A stretch of DNA of 42,260 nt from Rubrobacter sp. GTDB lineage: Bacteria > Actinomycetota > Rubrobacteria > Rubrobacterales > Rubrobacteraceae. This document shows positions 1-7,749 of this stretch, one piece after another. The position numbers and the translations under genes are program-made. Each line of letters begins with the position of its first letter. Within the stretch, counting starts at the first letter, position 1. Below the pieces are notes generated by a model that worked only from the letters and a program-made list of their open reading frames with translations, had not been told where the DNA came from and ran no database searches. The DNA lies in NCBI GenBank assembly GCA_013697825.1, contig JACCWD010000027.1, positions 1 to 42,260 on the forward strand. The letters run 5' to 3'.

Positions 1-525
1 TCCTCGGAACCTTCCCGTACGCCCTCTTGCCCCTCGGCGCCCTCGCCCTGAGCCTCGTCATGGAGATGTGGAAGCCGCTCTCGTCCACGAACACGAGCCT
101 CCTGGCGTCGAAGCGGGAGGCCAGCCACCTCCACAGCCGGCGCGCCTCCTCGTCGCGCTCGGAGGCTATGCGGGACTTTTCTTGAGTGGCCAGCCGCCCG
201 GAAGACGCGGTATCGCCCGGCACATCGTTGAGCGCGAAACCTCAACGCCGCGATCCTCCTCGAACGCCTCGCAATGCTCGTCGAGGGTGAGGTCGGGGTT
301 GGCCTCCAGTTGGGAGGGGAGCCATTGCAGGAGGATCGCCCTCTTCACGGCCGGAGGGCCGGGGATCTTTCGCGCCTCGACTGAGCCCGTCTCCCTCCTT
401 CACTTGAGCCAGCGTTTGATCGAGGGGAGCGAGACGCCGAAGACCTCCGCGACCTCCTTGCGATCCATGCCGCGATCCACCGCTTCCAACACCTTCAACC
501 TGAGATCCTTCGAATATGGTTTCAT
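1..525 (-). pseudogene. IS630-family transposase remnant, cut by window edge
   Basis: Read on the minus strand from an ATG at 523-525, the frame begins MKPYSKDLRLKVLEA and continues through a helix-turn-helix typical of IS630 transposases (SLPSIKRWLK). It then meets an in-frame TGA at 400-402. The same frame resumes (KRAILLQWLPSQLEANPDL) to about position 176. There the homology moves to another frame, which continues as RIASERDEEARRLW and VFVDESGFH; the latter is the first acidic DDE region. The insertion/deletion lies around 174-182, where the run CCC breaks PLKKS-RIAS. The rest of the gene lies left of the window. With one stop and one frameshift it cannot encode an active enzyme as read. 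Terminal inverted repeats were not identified with confidence. Confidence 0.8.
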
Positions 526-633
526 GGCCGGAAGTATCCACGAGGATCAACCTACAAGCAACCCGCTATTATATCACGAGAGGTGGCTAGAATGAATTGT
601 GTAAATAGACAGTTATCTTGTCTGGAGGGGCGG

Positions 634-1575
634 ATGCGAAGGTTTTTAGTTCTCTTTGGGGCGTCTTTGGCGGCGGTTGGCCTAGCGTTTGGCGTGTCGG
701 CGTTCGACGCTTCGGAGGTTGAGGCGGCGCGTTATTCGCAGGTAGTGGACAACGCGACGAAGGGCCGTTTCCACGCCCCCGGCTGGGGGACGAGTTCGTG
801 CAGTTCGACGCGCTACGGGGCGAACTACCGATTCGCGGATCCCAACGCGAGTGCCAAGCCCGCCTGGTACAAGGTTCGCATCCCGGCGAGGGGCAACTAC
901 ACGGTTTTCGCCCGCTGGCCCTCCAACGCTGGATACAATCCGCGAACCAGGTATGGCGTGAGGACCTCCTCCGGGTGGAAGTGGAGGGTTGTCAACCAGC
1001 GCAACAATGGCGGGCGTTGGGTCAGGCTCGGCGTCTACAACATGACTCCCGGGGATAATTTCTCGATCCAGGTTTCGCGGAGGTCGCCGAGCAGCGGGTA
1101 CATCATGGCCGATGCCATAAGGGTGGCGAGGGGGAACGTGGCGGCCCCCGCGCCCTCCTCCGGCCAGGCAAGCCCCGGCGGCGGGGACTCCGGCGGGCAG
1201 GTTGACGGGACTCGGGTTTTGAGGGAGGCCCGGTCGTGGCTCGGGGTTCCGTACCGCTACGGCGGCACCACGAGGCAGGGCGTTGACTGCTCCGGGTTCA
1301 CCCTGGCTGTGTACAGGAGCCTCGGCATCAATCTTCCCAGAGTCGCCTCCGACCAGTACAACAGCGGGCCGGGCGCCAAAGTCGCCAGGACGAGCCGCCA
1401 GCGCGGATTCCTCATCTTCGGAAACACCGGGAACCAGAGGGGCATCCAGCACGTCGGGATTCTCGTCGGGAACGGGGACATGATCCACGCCCCATACCCC
1501 GGAACCGTCGTGCGCCAGGAGGCCGTCGGAAGCTGGTACAACGCCATCGGCGTGAAGCGGATAGTCCCGGCGTAA
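634..1575 (+). CDS. Secreted NlpC/P60 cell-wall hydrolase with golvesin-like domain
   Basis: The 313-residue protein is predicted to be exported and to cleave peptidoglycan stem peptides. The ATG at 634 follows a GGAGGGG ribosome site at 624-630, which favours it over the in-frame start at 583. Residues 1-32 look like a Sec signal peptide, with a hydrophobic core LVLFGASLAAVGLAFG and probable cleavage near VEAA. Residues about 35-165 resemble the golvesin/Xly-type beta domain (ending in GYIMADAIRV). A Gly/Ser/Pro linker at 168-190 leads to the NlpC/P60 domain at 193-313. Catalytic Cys219 (VDCSGF), His273 (QHVGILVG) and a third His285 (MIHAP) are visible. The linker suggests a cell-wall or ligand-binding module tethered to the peptidase. 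The substrate of the golvesin-like part is unknown. Confidence 0.88.
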   Translation: MRRFLVLFGASLAAVGLAFGVSAFDASEVEAARYSQVVDNATKGRFHAPGWGTSSCSSTRYGANYRFADPNASAKPAWYKVRIPARGNYTVFARWPSNAGYNPRTRYGVRTSSGWKWRVVNQRNNGGRWVRLGVYNMTPGDNFSIQVSRRSPSSGYIMADAIRVARGNVAAPAPSSGQASPGGGDSGGQVDGTRVLREARSWLGVPYRYGGTTRQGVDCSGFTLAVYRSLGINLPRVASDQYNSGPGAKVARTSRQRGFLIFGNTGNQRGIQHVGILVGNGDMIHAPYPGTVVRQEAVGSWYNAIGVKRIVPA

Positions 1576-1585
1576 GCGGTTTTTG

Positions 1586-1615
1586 GCGGATTGTCGGGGA
1601 GACCCGGCAATCCGC
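1586..1615. terminator. Stem-loop between convergent genes
   Basis: GCGGATTG and CAATCCGC form a perfect 8-bp outer stem, extended by CGGG/CCCG after one mismatch, around a GAGA loop. It lies between the NlpC/P60 stop and the SppA stop and overlaps the latter. There is no clear U-tract on either strand, so factor-independent termination is only a guess. Confidence 0.45.
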
Positions 1616-2718
1616 TAATTCGAGCGTATGCCCGGGACTCCGGGAGCGTACAAATATTGCGGCTGTCCGCTGAAGCGCACTCCGGCGGCCTCCAGAACTT
1701 GCACGGCCTCCGGCGGCTGCGGCTGGAGGCGGGCCATGAGGAGGCTCCCGAGGCCCGGTTCCTGAACGTAGCGAACCACCGTCGGGTCTTCGACCTCGGC
1801 CATCTCCGAGGCGATGTTCGCCGCCCGGTCGAGGTCGCCGATCTCGTCGACCAATCCGAGTTCTTGAGCTTGAAGGCCCGAGTAAACCCTCCCGTCGGCG
1901 ATCTCACGAACCTCGTCCTCGGGGAGGTCGCGGCCTTCGGCGATGACGTCAACGAACTCCTCATAGTCTTGATCCACGATGGACTGGAAGATCTCACGCT
2001 CGTCCCCGGACAACTCGCGGAACGGGTCGCCCATAGTTTTGAACTCGCCGCTCCTCACGTATTCCTGCGTGATGCCGTATTCCTCCGCCGCCTCCGAAAT
2101 ATTGAGAAGCCCGATGTATACGCCGAGAGAACCCGTGAGCGTGGACTCGTAAGCCACGATCTCATCCGCCGGGGCGGCGATAAAGTATCCGCCGGAGGCC
2201 GCCGTGTCGGCCATCGAGACGACGACGGGGCGGTTCGTCTCCTCCTTGAAATCTATGATCGAGTCGCGCATCTCCGCGCTCGCCGTCACCCCGCCTCCGG
2301 GGGAGTTTATCTCCACTATCACGGCCTCCACGCTGTCATCGTCGGCGGCCTGGTCGAGGGCGTCTTGCAAACCGCCGGGCGTCGTCGTTGGAAGGGCGCC
2401 GGCGGTGCCGCCGAGATCGGCGGCGATCGTCCCCTCCACCGGGATGACCGCCACCTTCTCCGAACCTTCGCCCGAGACGTACTCCTCGGTATAGTTTGAG
2501 GACGACGAACCCCCCCCGCCACCGCCGCCCGCCAGCAGCGCGACGGCGACCGCCCCCGCGACGACGAGTCCGAGGAAGATGAACGCCGCGACTCCACCGA
2601 CGATCCACGGCCACTTCCGCCGCTTCCTCCGCTCCGGTGTGTTTTGCGCGTTCCCGGAGTTCCTCTCGGGCGCGTTCGGTGCGGCTCCTTCTCCGGGGCT
2701 TCCGTTTTCCTGTGTCAT
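1615..2718 (-). CDS. sppA: Signal peptide peptidase SppA (S49 serine protease)
   Basis: This membrane-bound protease degrades cleaved signal peptides and other membrane peptides. The ATG at 2716-2718 has GGAGG seven bases upstream, so it is preferred over the start 18 bases earlier. The product is 367 residues. A basic N-terminus (ERRKRRK) is followed by one membrane helix at about 37-63, a poly-Gly stretch and the S49 domain. The nucleophile is Ser175 in AASGGYFIA and the general base is Lys227 in SGEFKTMGDPF, matching the Ser/Lys dyad of the short Gram-positive form. The oxyanion region INSPGGG is at 138-144. The gene is transcribed toward the NlpC/P60 gene. No further partner is evident. 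Confidence 0.93.
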   Translation of the reverse strand: MTQENGSPGEGAAPNAPERNSGNAQNTPERRKRRKWPWIVGGVAAFIFLGLVVAGAVAVALLAGGGGGGGSSSSNYTEEYVSGEGSEKVAVIPVEGTIAADLGGTAGALPTTTPGGLQDALDQAADDDSVEAVIVEINSPGGGVTASAEMRDSIIDFKEETNRPVVVSMADTAASGGYFIAAPADEIVAYESTLTGSLGVYIGLLNISEAAEEYGITQEYVRSGEFKTMGDPFRELSGDEREIFQSIVDQDYEEFVDVIAEGRDLPEDEVREIADGRVYSGLQAQELGLVDEIGDLDRAANIASEMAEVEDPTVVRYVQEPGLGSLLMARLQPQPPEAVQVLEAAGVRFSGQPQYLYAPGVPGIRSN

Positions 2719-2906
2719 GCGCGATCCTCCGTCCATAGCTCGCCGACGACGATGTGCTTCGTGAGTGGATTATAAAGGCGGGCGGTGAACGGCACGGGTT
2801 CCGGCGCACACCCCCGGACGAGCGCATCGCCAGAAACGCGGCCATCCGCCATGCCCGGCCCATCGGTGGCGAAAAGCCGCGATGGAGCTTTCGCCCGGAT
2901 TCCGCA

Positions 2907-3824
2907 TCACTCGGCTCCGGGCATGCGGCTTTCCCAGCGGCGTTTGCGGATGATGTCGTCCATCGCCTTCTCGGGGGAGACGCGGTTGTCGCGGGCTTCG
3001 AGGGCGAGGCGTTCGCGGTTTCTCACCACCCACAAATAAAGGTCGAGCTCGGTGCGTCCGGGGAAGGCCGTGAGGACTTTCTCCTCCCGGATCATCTCGG
3101 AGATCGGGCGGTACGAATACTCGAACCAGTCCCGGAGAACCTCCTCCGGCGAGACGTACCGCTTCCACAACTGCGAGAGCCGGAACCCGTGCGCCTCGAT
3201 GTGCGTTCCGAGCCTCCGGTAATCCGCGACGTCCGAAAGCTCGATCCTCACCTCCGGCAAAACATGATCCATCGGGAGGCGTTCGAGGAAGAAGCGAAGC
3301 TCCATCTTGTGGAGGAGGTTCCCGGTGGTTATCCGTGAGTCTATCGGGACGCGGCTCCGAAGCTCGATGACCTCCGCGTCCATCATCTCCACGCCTTGCT
3401 GGCGAGCCACGGAAACCCGATGGTTCCCGTCGTTCACGAAGTATGCGTCCCCGATCTTGAAAAGGCTCACCGGGGGAAGCCCCTCGGCTTTTTGCATGAG
3501 GCGGTCTATCTTCTTCCACCGCTCGCCAAGCTCGCCCTTCGACGGCAAAAACGCCCGGTCAAAATCCCGGTGGCGTCCGACCGAACCCACGACCTTCGCC
3601 ACCTCGACGGTATGCATCCCGAGATAAACCCGCTCGACGGCCCCGAGCGCGCTCTTCACCTCGTCGAAGGAGAGGAGCTTGTTCGAGGCCGGGTCGTTCC
3701 TCAGAAACGCCCCGACGCGCCGGAGGAAAGCCCTCCGCCTCGCCCGCGAGAAGTCCCTGTCAGCCTGTTCGCCCGCATCCATATGCCCGACCACCCGATG
3801 AATGTATATCCCGCCGCGCCCCAT
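2907..3824 (-). CDS. ParB/sulfiredoxin-fold-like protein of unknown role
   Basis: The 305-residue soluble protein contains FVNDGNHRVSVARQQG at about 127-142. This resembles the DGxHR loop of the ParB/Srx fold, and a regular charged helical region follows. There is no partner parA and no centromere-like repeats, so chromosome partitioning is not implied. The C-terminal half (RLSQLWKRYVSP, WFEYSYRPISEMI) is unfamiliar. The start is uncertain: ATG 3824 lies 26 bases after the phosphoesterase stop, while ATG 3782 (MDAGEQADR) has GGTGG about eight bases upstream. Because it follows two minus-strand genes closely, it is probably co-transcribed with them. The function is unknown. Confidence 0.7.
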   Translation of the reverse strand: MGRGGIYIHRVVGHMDAGEQADRDFSRARRRAFLRRVGAFLRNDPASNKLLSFDEVKSALGAVERVYLGMHTVEVAKVVGSVGRHRDFDRAFLPSKGELGERWKKIDRLMQKAEGLPPVSLFKIGDAYFVNDGNHRVSVARQQGVEMMDAEVIELRSRVPIDSRITTGNLLHKMELRFFLERLPMDHVLPEVRIELSDVADYRRLGTHIEAHGFRLSQLWKRYVSPEEVLRDWFEYSYRPISEMIREEKVLTAFPGRTELDLYLWVVRNRERLALEARDNRVSPEKAMDDIIRKRRWESRMPGAE

Positions 3825-3850
3825 AACAAGGCGGCGTTCCGCTTATTTAC

Positions 3851-4462
3851 TCACACCTCCAAAAAGAGATGCCCGTACACGTTGACCATCTTCGTGTCGC
3901 CGCGCTTCGTCACGCGCCGCTTTTCCTGCTCGTGTCCGTAAAGATGCACATGCCCGTGGAGCCACAACGGCGGCTCGAACTTATCCACCATCCCGAGGAA
4001 AGACTCGAAGCCGACATGTGCGTGATCCCCGGCGTCGCCGTACCCTTTCGGGGCGGCGTGCGTCACGAAGACGGTCGGTTTCGGCCTCCCGAGGAGAGAG
4101 CGGCCCCGTATCCTCGCCGAGAGTCCGAGGGTTTTCCATTTCATTTGCCGATCCGTGTATTGGTTCGGGCCGCCGGAATAGAAACGCGAGCCGGAGAGTC
4201 CGGCGAGGACGACGCCGCCCGCGTCCACGATCCTCCCGTCGAGCGGGATGCATCCGCCGGGATATTTGCCTTCTTCGAGGCCGGGGTCGTGGTTTCCGAG
4301 GACGTAATACACGGGAACTCCGAGGAAGGTGACGATGTATTCGAGGTAGCCGAAGGAGAGGTCGCCGGACGATATGACGGCGTCCACGCCGTCGGCGTAA
4401 GCGTTCAGCGTCGGGCCGTGGAGCATGCTCTCCTCCCGGTCGCTTATGCAAAGGAGCTTCAT
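3851..4462 (-). CDS. Calcineurin-like metallophosphoesterase
   Basis: The 203-residue protein shows most metal-binding motifs of the calcineurin-like phosphoesterase fold: ISD near residue 8, SGDLSFG at 32-38, LGNHDPG at 55-61, VTHAAPKG in the middle and LHGHVHLYG near 171. The first motif reads SDREES instead of the usual DxH, so one metal-binding histidine appears to be missing. The ATG at 4460-4462 overlaps the TAA of the upstream membrane protein by one base (TAATG), which suggests translational coupling. The substrate cannot be told from sequence. The much longer open frame upstream of this ATG runs antisense-like through the neighbouring gene and is not coding. Confidence 0.85.
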   Translation of the reverse strand: MKLLCISDREESMLHGPTLNAYADGVDAVISSGDLSFGYLEYIVTFLGVPVYYVLGNHDPGLEEGKYPGGCIPLDGRIVDAGGVVLAGLSGSRFYSGGPNQYTDRQMKWKTLGLSARIRGRSLLGRPKPTVFVTHAAPKGYGDAGDHAHVGFESFLGMVDKFEPPLWLHGHVHLYGHEQEKRRVTKRGDTKMVNVYGHLFLEV

Positions 4463-5937
4463 TATCGTCTCTCCACCACCTCGTAAAGCATATCTTCCCG
4501 GACCGGAAGAAGCTCGTAGCCCGCCTCCCGATAAAGCCGCGTGTTCGTCGCCCCCGGATAAAGAACGTACACCGGGCCGCGCCCGAGGGCATCCTCCGCC
4601 CGCTCCACCCAATCCTCCGTATAAAACGGGTCTTCGAGCGCGATGTCCTTGCGCCTCCCCTCCACGATCTGCATATAGTGGAGCGTCCGTCCGTGGTAAA
4701 GAACCGTCGAATCCGGCCTCGTCCCCTCCGCCGCGGCTTCGACGATCTCGCGCCCTAGATAATCCCCGCTGCGATCCGCCGAAGCATACGCGAACGGTAC
4801 GGAAGCGAGGACGGCGACCGCCACCGCCACACCCGCGAGACGCGCGAGCCGGACGCTCGTGAACCTCGCCTCCACCCACCGAACCGACGAACCCGCCCCG
4901 ACGGAGAGAAACACACAAAGCGCGAGGTACGTCGGGACGAAATATATTTCGAGGTCTTCGATGTCGTATTCGAGCGCGTATCCGAGGTTCAAAAAATGAA
5001 CGGCACCGAGCAAAACGACAACCGCCGCGTCCCTCCTCCACACCACGAATACACCGACGAGCGAAAGTATGAGAAGCGCCGGATTCAAATTCCCGATGAG
5101 ATGCCCGGCGTAAAGACCGAGCCTCTCCACAAGCTCCACCGGGCCGAAGACGAACATCGCGCCTTTGAAATCCCCGCCGGAGACGAGATCGAGGAAACCG
5201 GAAAGCGTCGCCGGGTTCCCGCCCGGCCCGGCATCCACGAGCGGCGGCTCCATCGAAGCCCGGACGGGGAGATAAAGGTACGGCGAAAGCCCGAAAAGGA
5301 AAGCCCCCGCGCTTTTGAGGACGAGCTTCGCATCGAACATCTTCGAGCGATCCACGACGAAAACGAAGAGAATCGCCGAGGGAAGCAAAAAGATGCTCGT
5401 CAAATGGTTCGTCATCGCGAGTCCGCCGAGAAACGCGGCGATTATGAGAACCCCGCTCCTCCGCCCATCCCTCCATGCGAGGAGCGCGAGGATGAAGAGG
5501 CTCATAAAGAGGACATGGAGCGTATACACTTCGGCGATCACCGCCTGCGACCACACCGTCGCCCCGACCCCGAAGGCGAACGCCCCGACCGCCGAGCCGA
5601 ACCTCCCCGCTCCGATCTTCCGGCACACGAAAAACAAAACCCCGACCGCCGCCGCCCCGAACACCGCCGATGCGAGGTTCACCCGCCACGCGACCTCCCC
5701 GAACGGAATGTACGTGAAGAGATGGGAGAGCATCGCGTACGTCGGATATCCGGTGAAGCTCGGGATGCCGAGGACGTATGCGACGACTTGCAAATGGGCC
5801 GAGTCGAAGTTCTCGGGCGCGTAATAAAGAACCCTCGGAGCGAGCGTCGCCGCATAAAGCGCGAAGACGGCGAGGGACACGCCCGCCGCGAACGGAAGCT
5901 CGGAGACGAGTGGCGAGGCTTTGTCTTTATTCGGCAC
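4462..5937 (-). CDS. DUF2723 polytopic membrane protein, GT-C-like
   Basis: This large hydrophobic protein has an N-terminal block typical of the DUF2723 family (TMEM260-like, GT-C fold). That block comprises an Asp in APENFDSAHLQ, the LGIPSFTGYPTYAMLSHLF segment, and repeated membrane helices. The last about 110 residues form a soluble domain (GRTLHYMQIVEGRRKDIALEDPFY). Family members are thought to transfer sugars from lipid-linked donors; the acceptor here is unknown. The start is unclear. The frame is open to 6288, but the sequence beyond 5937 reads as Arg/Pro-rich non-coding DNA, so the GTG at 5935-5937 (VPNKDKASP) is preferred, giving 491 residues. No good ribosome site was found. The gene is coupled to the downstream phosphoesterase. 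Confidence 0.8.
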   Translation of the reverse strand: MPNKDKASPLVSELPFAAGVSLAVFALYAATLAPRVLYYAPENFDSAHLQVVAYVLGIPSFTGYPTYAMLSHLFTYIPFGEVAWRVNLASAVFGAAAVGVLFFVCRKIGAGRFGSAVGAFAFGVGATVWSQAVIAEVYTLHVLFMSLFILALLAWRDGRRSGVLIIAAFLGGLAMTNHLTSIFLLPSAILFVFVVDRSKMFDAKLVLKSAGAFLFGLSPYLYLPVRASMEPPLVDAGPGGNPATLSGFLDLVSGGDFKGAMFVFGPVELVERLGLYAGHLIGNLNPALLILSLVGVFVVWRRDAAVVVLLGAVHFLNLGYALEYDIEDLEIYFVPTYLALCVFLSVGAGSSVRWVEARFTSVRLARLAGVAVAVAVLASVPFAYASADRSGDYLGREIVEAAAEGTRPDSTVLYHGRTLHYMQIVEGRRKDIALEDPFYTEDWVERAEDALGRGPVYVLYPGATNTRLYREAGYELLPVREDMLYEVVERR

Positions 5938-6302
5938 GGTGCGGATGATACACAAGCTCCATCGGCGCGATGCCTCCGGATCATTCACGGAACGCCCGTC
6001 GGGGGTCGGATCCGACCCCGGCTTTCTTTCCTTCGACACCCTCGCCTTCCCGCCCCACGGACTCTCTCCCAGCTCGGTCGCGGCGAGACGCTTCCTCCGA
6101 AACCGACAAACCACCGCGATACCGAGTCCGGCTGAGCGGCGGGGAATCCCTCCGGAGGGTCTTCGCCCGGACTCGTAATGGGTCGCGGGCCGAGAGGGGA
6201 CGGCACGCGCTTTCCCGGCTCGCGGCGCGGGCTTCCGGATTTCGAGGGTTCCCATGAAGTATCCGTGCTTCGGGGAAGTCGAGTTCACTTCCGGTATCGC
6301 GT
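5938..6302. other. Gene-free stretch between divergent genes
   Basis: About 365 bases separate the DUF2723 gene from the TauE gene. The minus-strand frame stays open here, but its translation is low-complexity Arg/Pro/Ser and gives no recognisable domain. One feature is visible: a perfect 18-base palindrome GGGGTCGGATCCGACCCC at 6002-6019, which could be a dyad operator or a hairpin. Promoters for both divergent genes should lie here; only a TAAGAT box at its right end stands out. Confidence 0.5.
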
Positions 6303-6308
6303 TAAGAT
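6303..6308 (+). promoter_or_regulatory. Putative -10 box, leaderless start of TauE gene
   Basis: TAAGAT lies six bases before the ATG at 6315, placing the transcription start at or next to the start codon. No ribosome site precedes the gene. No convincing -35 element was seen. Confidence 0.4.
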
Positions 6309-6314
6309 TGCGTG

Positions 6315-7193
6315 ATGGAATTTCCCGTTTCGGGGGTGGAAGTCAACCCGCTCGTTCCGCTTTTGGCGGCGTTTCTCGTCTCCGCGCTCACGGCTCCGGC
6401 GGGGGTTTCGGGGGCGTTTCTTTTGCTTCCGTTTCAGGTGAGCGCCCTCGGTTTCGTCGGCCCGGCGGTGAGTCCGACGAACCTTATTTACAACGTCGTC
6501 GCCACGCCCGGCGGGGTTTATCGGTACGCCCGCGAAGGGCGCATAGTTTGGCATTTGGCGGCGATCATCGTGGCGGGGTCGTTGCCCGGCGTCTTCTTCG
6601 GAGCGGTGCTTCGGACGACGGTCTTCGCCGATCCGAGGGTGTTCAAAATATTCATCGGTCTCGTGCTTCTCTATTTGGGAGTTCGACTCCTCCTCGAAGT
6701 TTGGAGGGGCGGGGGGGCGCGAAGTCCCTCCGGCTCGGAGCGGGTGCGAGGCTCCGGCTTTTCGCGGTGGATGGGATGGTATGAGTTCGGGGATCGCCGT
6801 TTCTCGTATGGTGTCCCGGCGGTTTTTTGCCTCTCTTTTATCGTGGGTGTCGTGGGTGGAATTTATAGTATCGGAGGAGGGGCGATCATCGCCCCTTTCC
6901 TCGTAAGCATCTTCGGTCTTCCCGTATACACCGTGGCCGGGGCCGCGCTCGTCGGAACCTTCATAACCTCGGTCGCCGGAGTCGCATTCTTCGAGGTTCT
7001 TTCCATATCCCCGGTCGGAACACAAGCCGCCTCCCCGGACTGGCTTCTCGGCGCGACGCTCGGCATCGGCGGTCTCGCCGGGACATACGCCGGGGCGAGG
7101 CTGCAAAAATTCCTGCCGGAGCGAGGGATAAAAGGCGTCCTCGGAGGTCTCGTGGCGCTCCTCGCGGCAGGTTACTTGATCGGAATTTTCTAA
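6315..7193 (+). CDS. TauE/SafE-family anion permease
   Basis: The 292-residue membrane protein has two homologous halves of about four helices each, as in the TauE/SafE (DUF81) family, whose members export sulfite, sulfoacetate or related organosulfur anions. The first half carries LTAPAGVSGAFLLLPF and SPTNLIYNVVATPGG. The second carries VVGGIYSIGGGAIIAPFL and AALVGTFITSVAG. An Arg/Gly/Ser-rich loop lies between them near residue 140. The start may be ATG 6315 or the adjoining GTG 6312; neither has a ribosome site. No sulfur-metabolism gene lies nearby, so the substrate is open. Confidence 0.88.
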   Translation: MEFPVSGVEVNPLVPLLAAFLVSALTAPAGVSGAFLLLPFQVSALGFVGPAVSPTNLIYNVVATPGGVYRYAREGRIVWHLAAIIVAGSLPGVFFGAVLRTTVFADPRVFKIFIGLVLLYLGVRLLLEVWRGGGARSPSGSERVRGSGFSRWMGWYEFGDRRFSYGVPAVFCLSFIVGVVGGIYSIGGGAIIAPFLVSIFGLPVYTVAGAALVGTFITSVAGVAFFEVLSISPVGTQAASPDWLLGATLGIGGLAGTYAGARLQKFLPERGIKGVLGGLVALLAAGYLIGIF

Positions 7194-7270
7194 GACGGAG
7201 TTCGTTGGAAAGCTCTTTTGGCGAAATCGGATGGTACCCTTTCGACTCGAACTTCGTCGAAGGAGAAAAC

Positions 7271-7666
7271 ATGCCCCCACCCGAAACCCCGAAGCTCACG
7301 GTGGACATCGTGGCCCCTATGGAGGGCGGCATCGTCCTCATAAAGCGGAAGAACGAACCCTTCGAGGGGATGTGGGCGTTTCCGGGCGGTTTCGTGGATA
7401 TCGGCGAAACCGTCGAGGATGCCGCCGTCCGGGAGATGAAAGAGGAAACGGGCCTCGATGTGGAACTCGTCCGGCTCGTCGGTGTTTACTCCGAGCCGAA
7501 CCGCGACCCGAGGGGACACAACGTGAGCGTCGCATTTCTGGCGAACGTCGTCGGCGGGGAGATGAAGGCCGATACGGATGCCGAGGAGGTGGAAATCCTC
7601 GACCCGAACTCCGTGGAGCTCGCCTTCGACCATGCGGAGGTCGTCTCGGATGCTCTCGGTGGATGA
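7271..7666 (+). CDS. Nudix hydrolase, ADP-ribose pyrophosphatase-like
   Basis: This small soluble enzyme of 131 residues has a complete Nudix box (GGFVDIGE then REMKEETGL) and the preceding WAFPGGF strand common in ADP-ribose and 8-oxo-nucleotide hydrolases. It would hydrolyse a nucleoside diphosphate linked to another group, using Mg2+ held by the REMKEE glutamates. The ATG at 7271 has AAGGAG five bases upstream, so the longer open frame from 7205 is rejected. It follows the TauE gene by 77 bases. Exact substrate specificity cannot be assigned. Confidence 0.9.
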   Translation: MPPPETPKLTVDIVAPMEGGIVLIKRKNEPFEGMWAFPGGFVDIGETVEDAAVREMKEETGLDVELVRLVGVYSEPNRDPRGHNVSVAFLANVVGGEMKADTDAEEVEILDPNSVELAFDHAEVVSDALGG

Positions 7667-7749
7667 ACGCCGGGTTTAAATGCGGTGGCGGCCCGGTAAG
7701 ATAGATAATTCACAAGCCGAAGACATCGAAGATTTCGACGAGGATCATT

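Noticed and set aside
2907-3824. Chromosome partition gene parB
   Set aside because: Only the DGNHR loop is similar. There is no parA, no parS-like site and no ParB helix-turn-helix block.
3851-5689. A 612-codon open frame on the minus strand
   Set aside because: Only the last 203 codons (from ATG 4462) have real protein character. The rest is Arg/Gly-rich shadow of the DUF2723 gene read in another frame.
4996-6135. A 379-codon plus-strand frame across the DUF2723 gene
   Set aside because: Its composition is almost entirely charged residues, as expected for an antisense shadow of a membrane protein gene in high-GC DNA.
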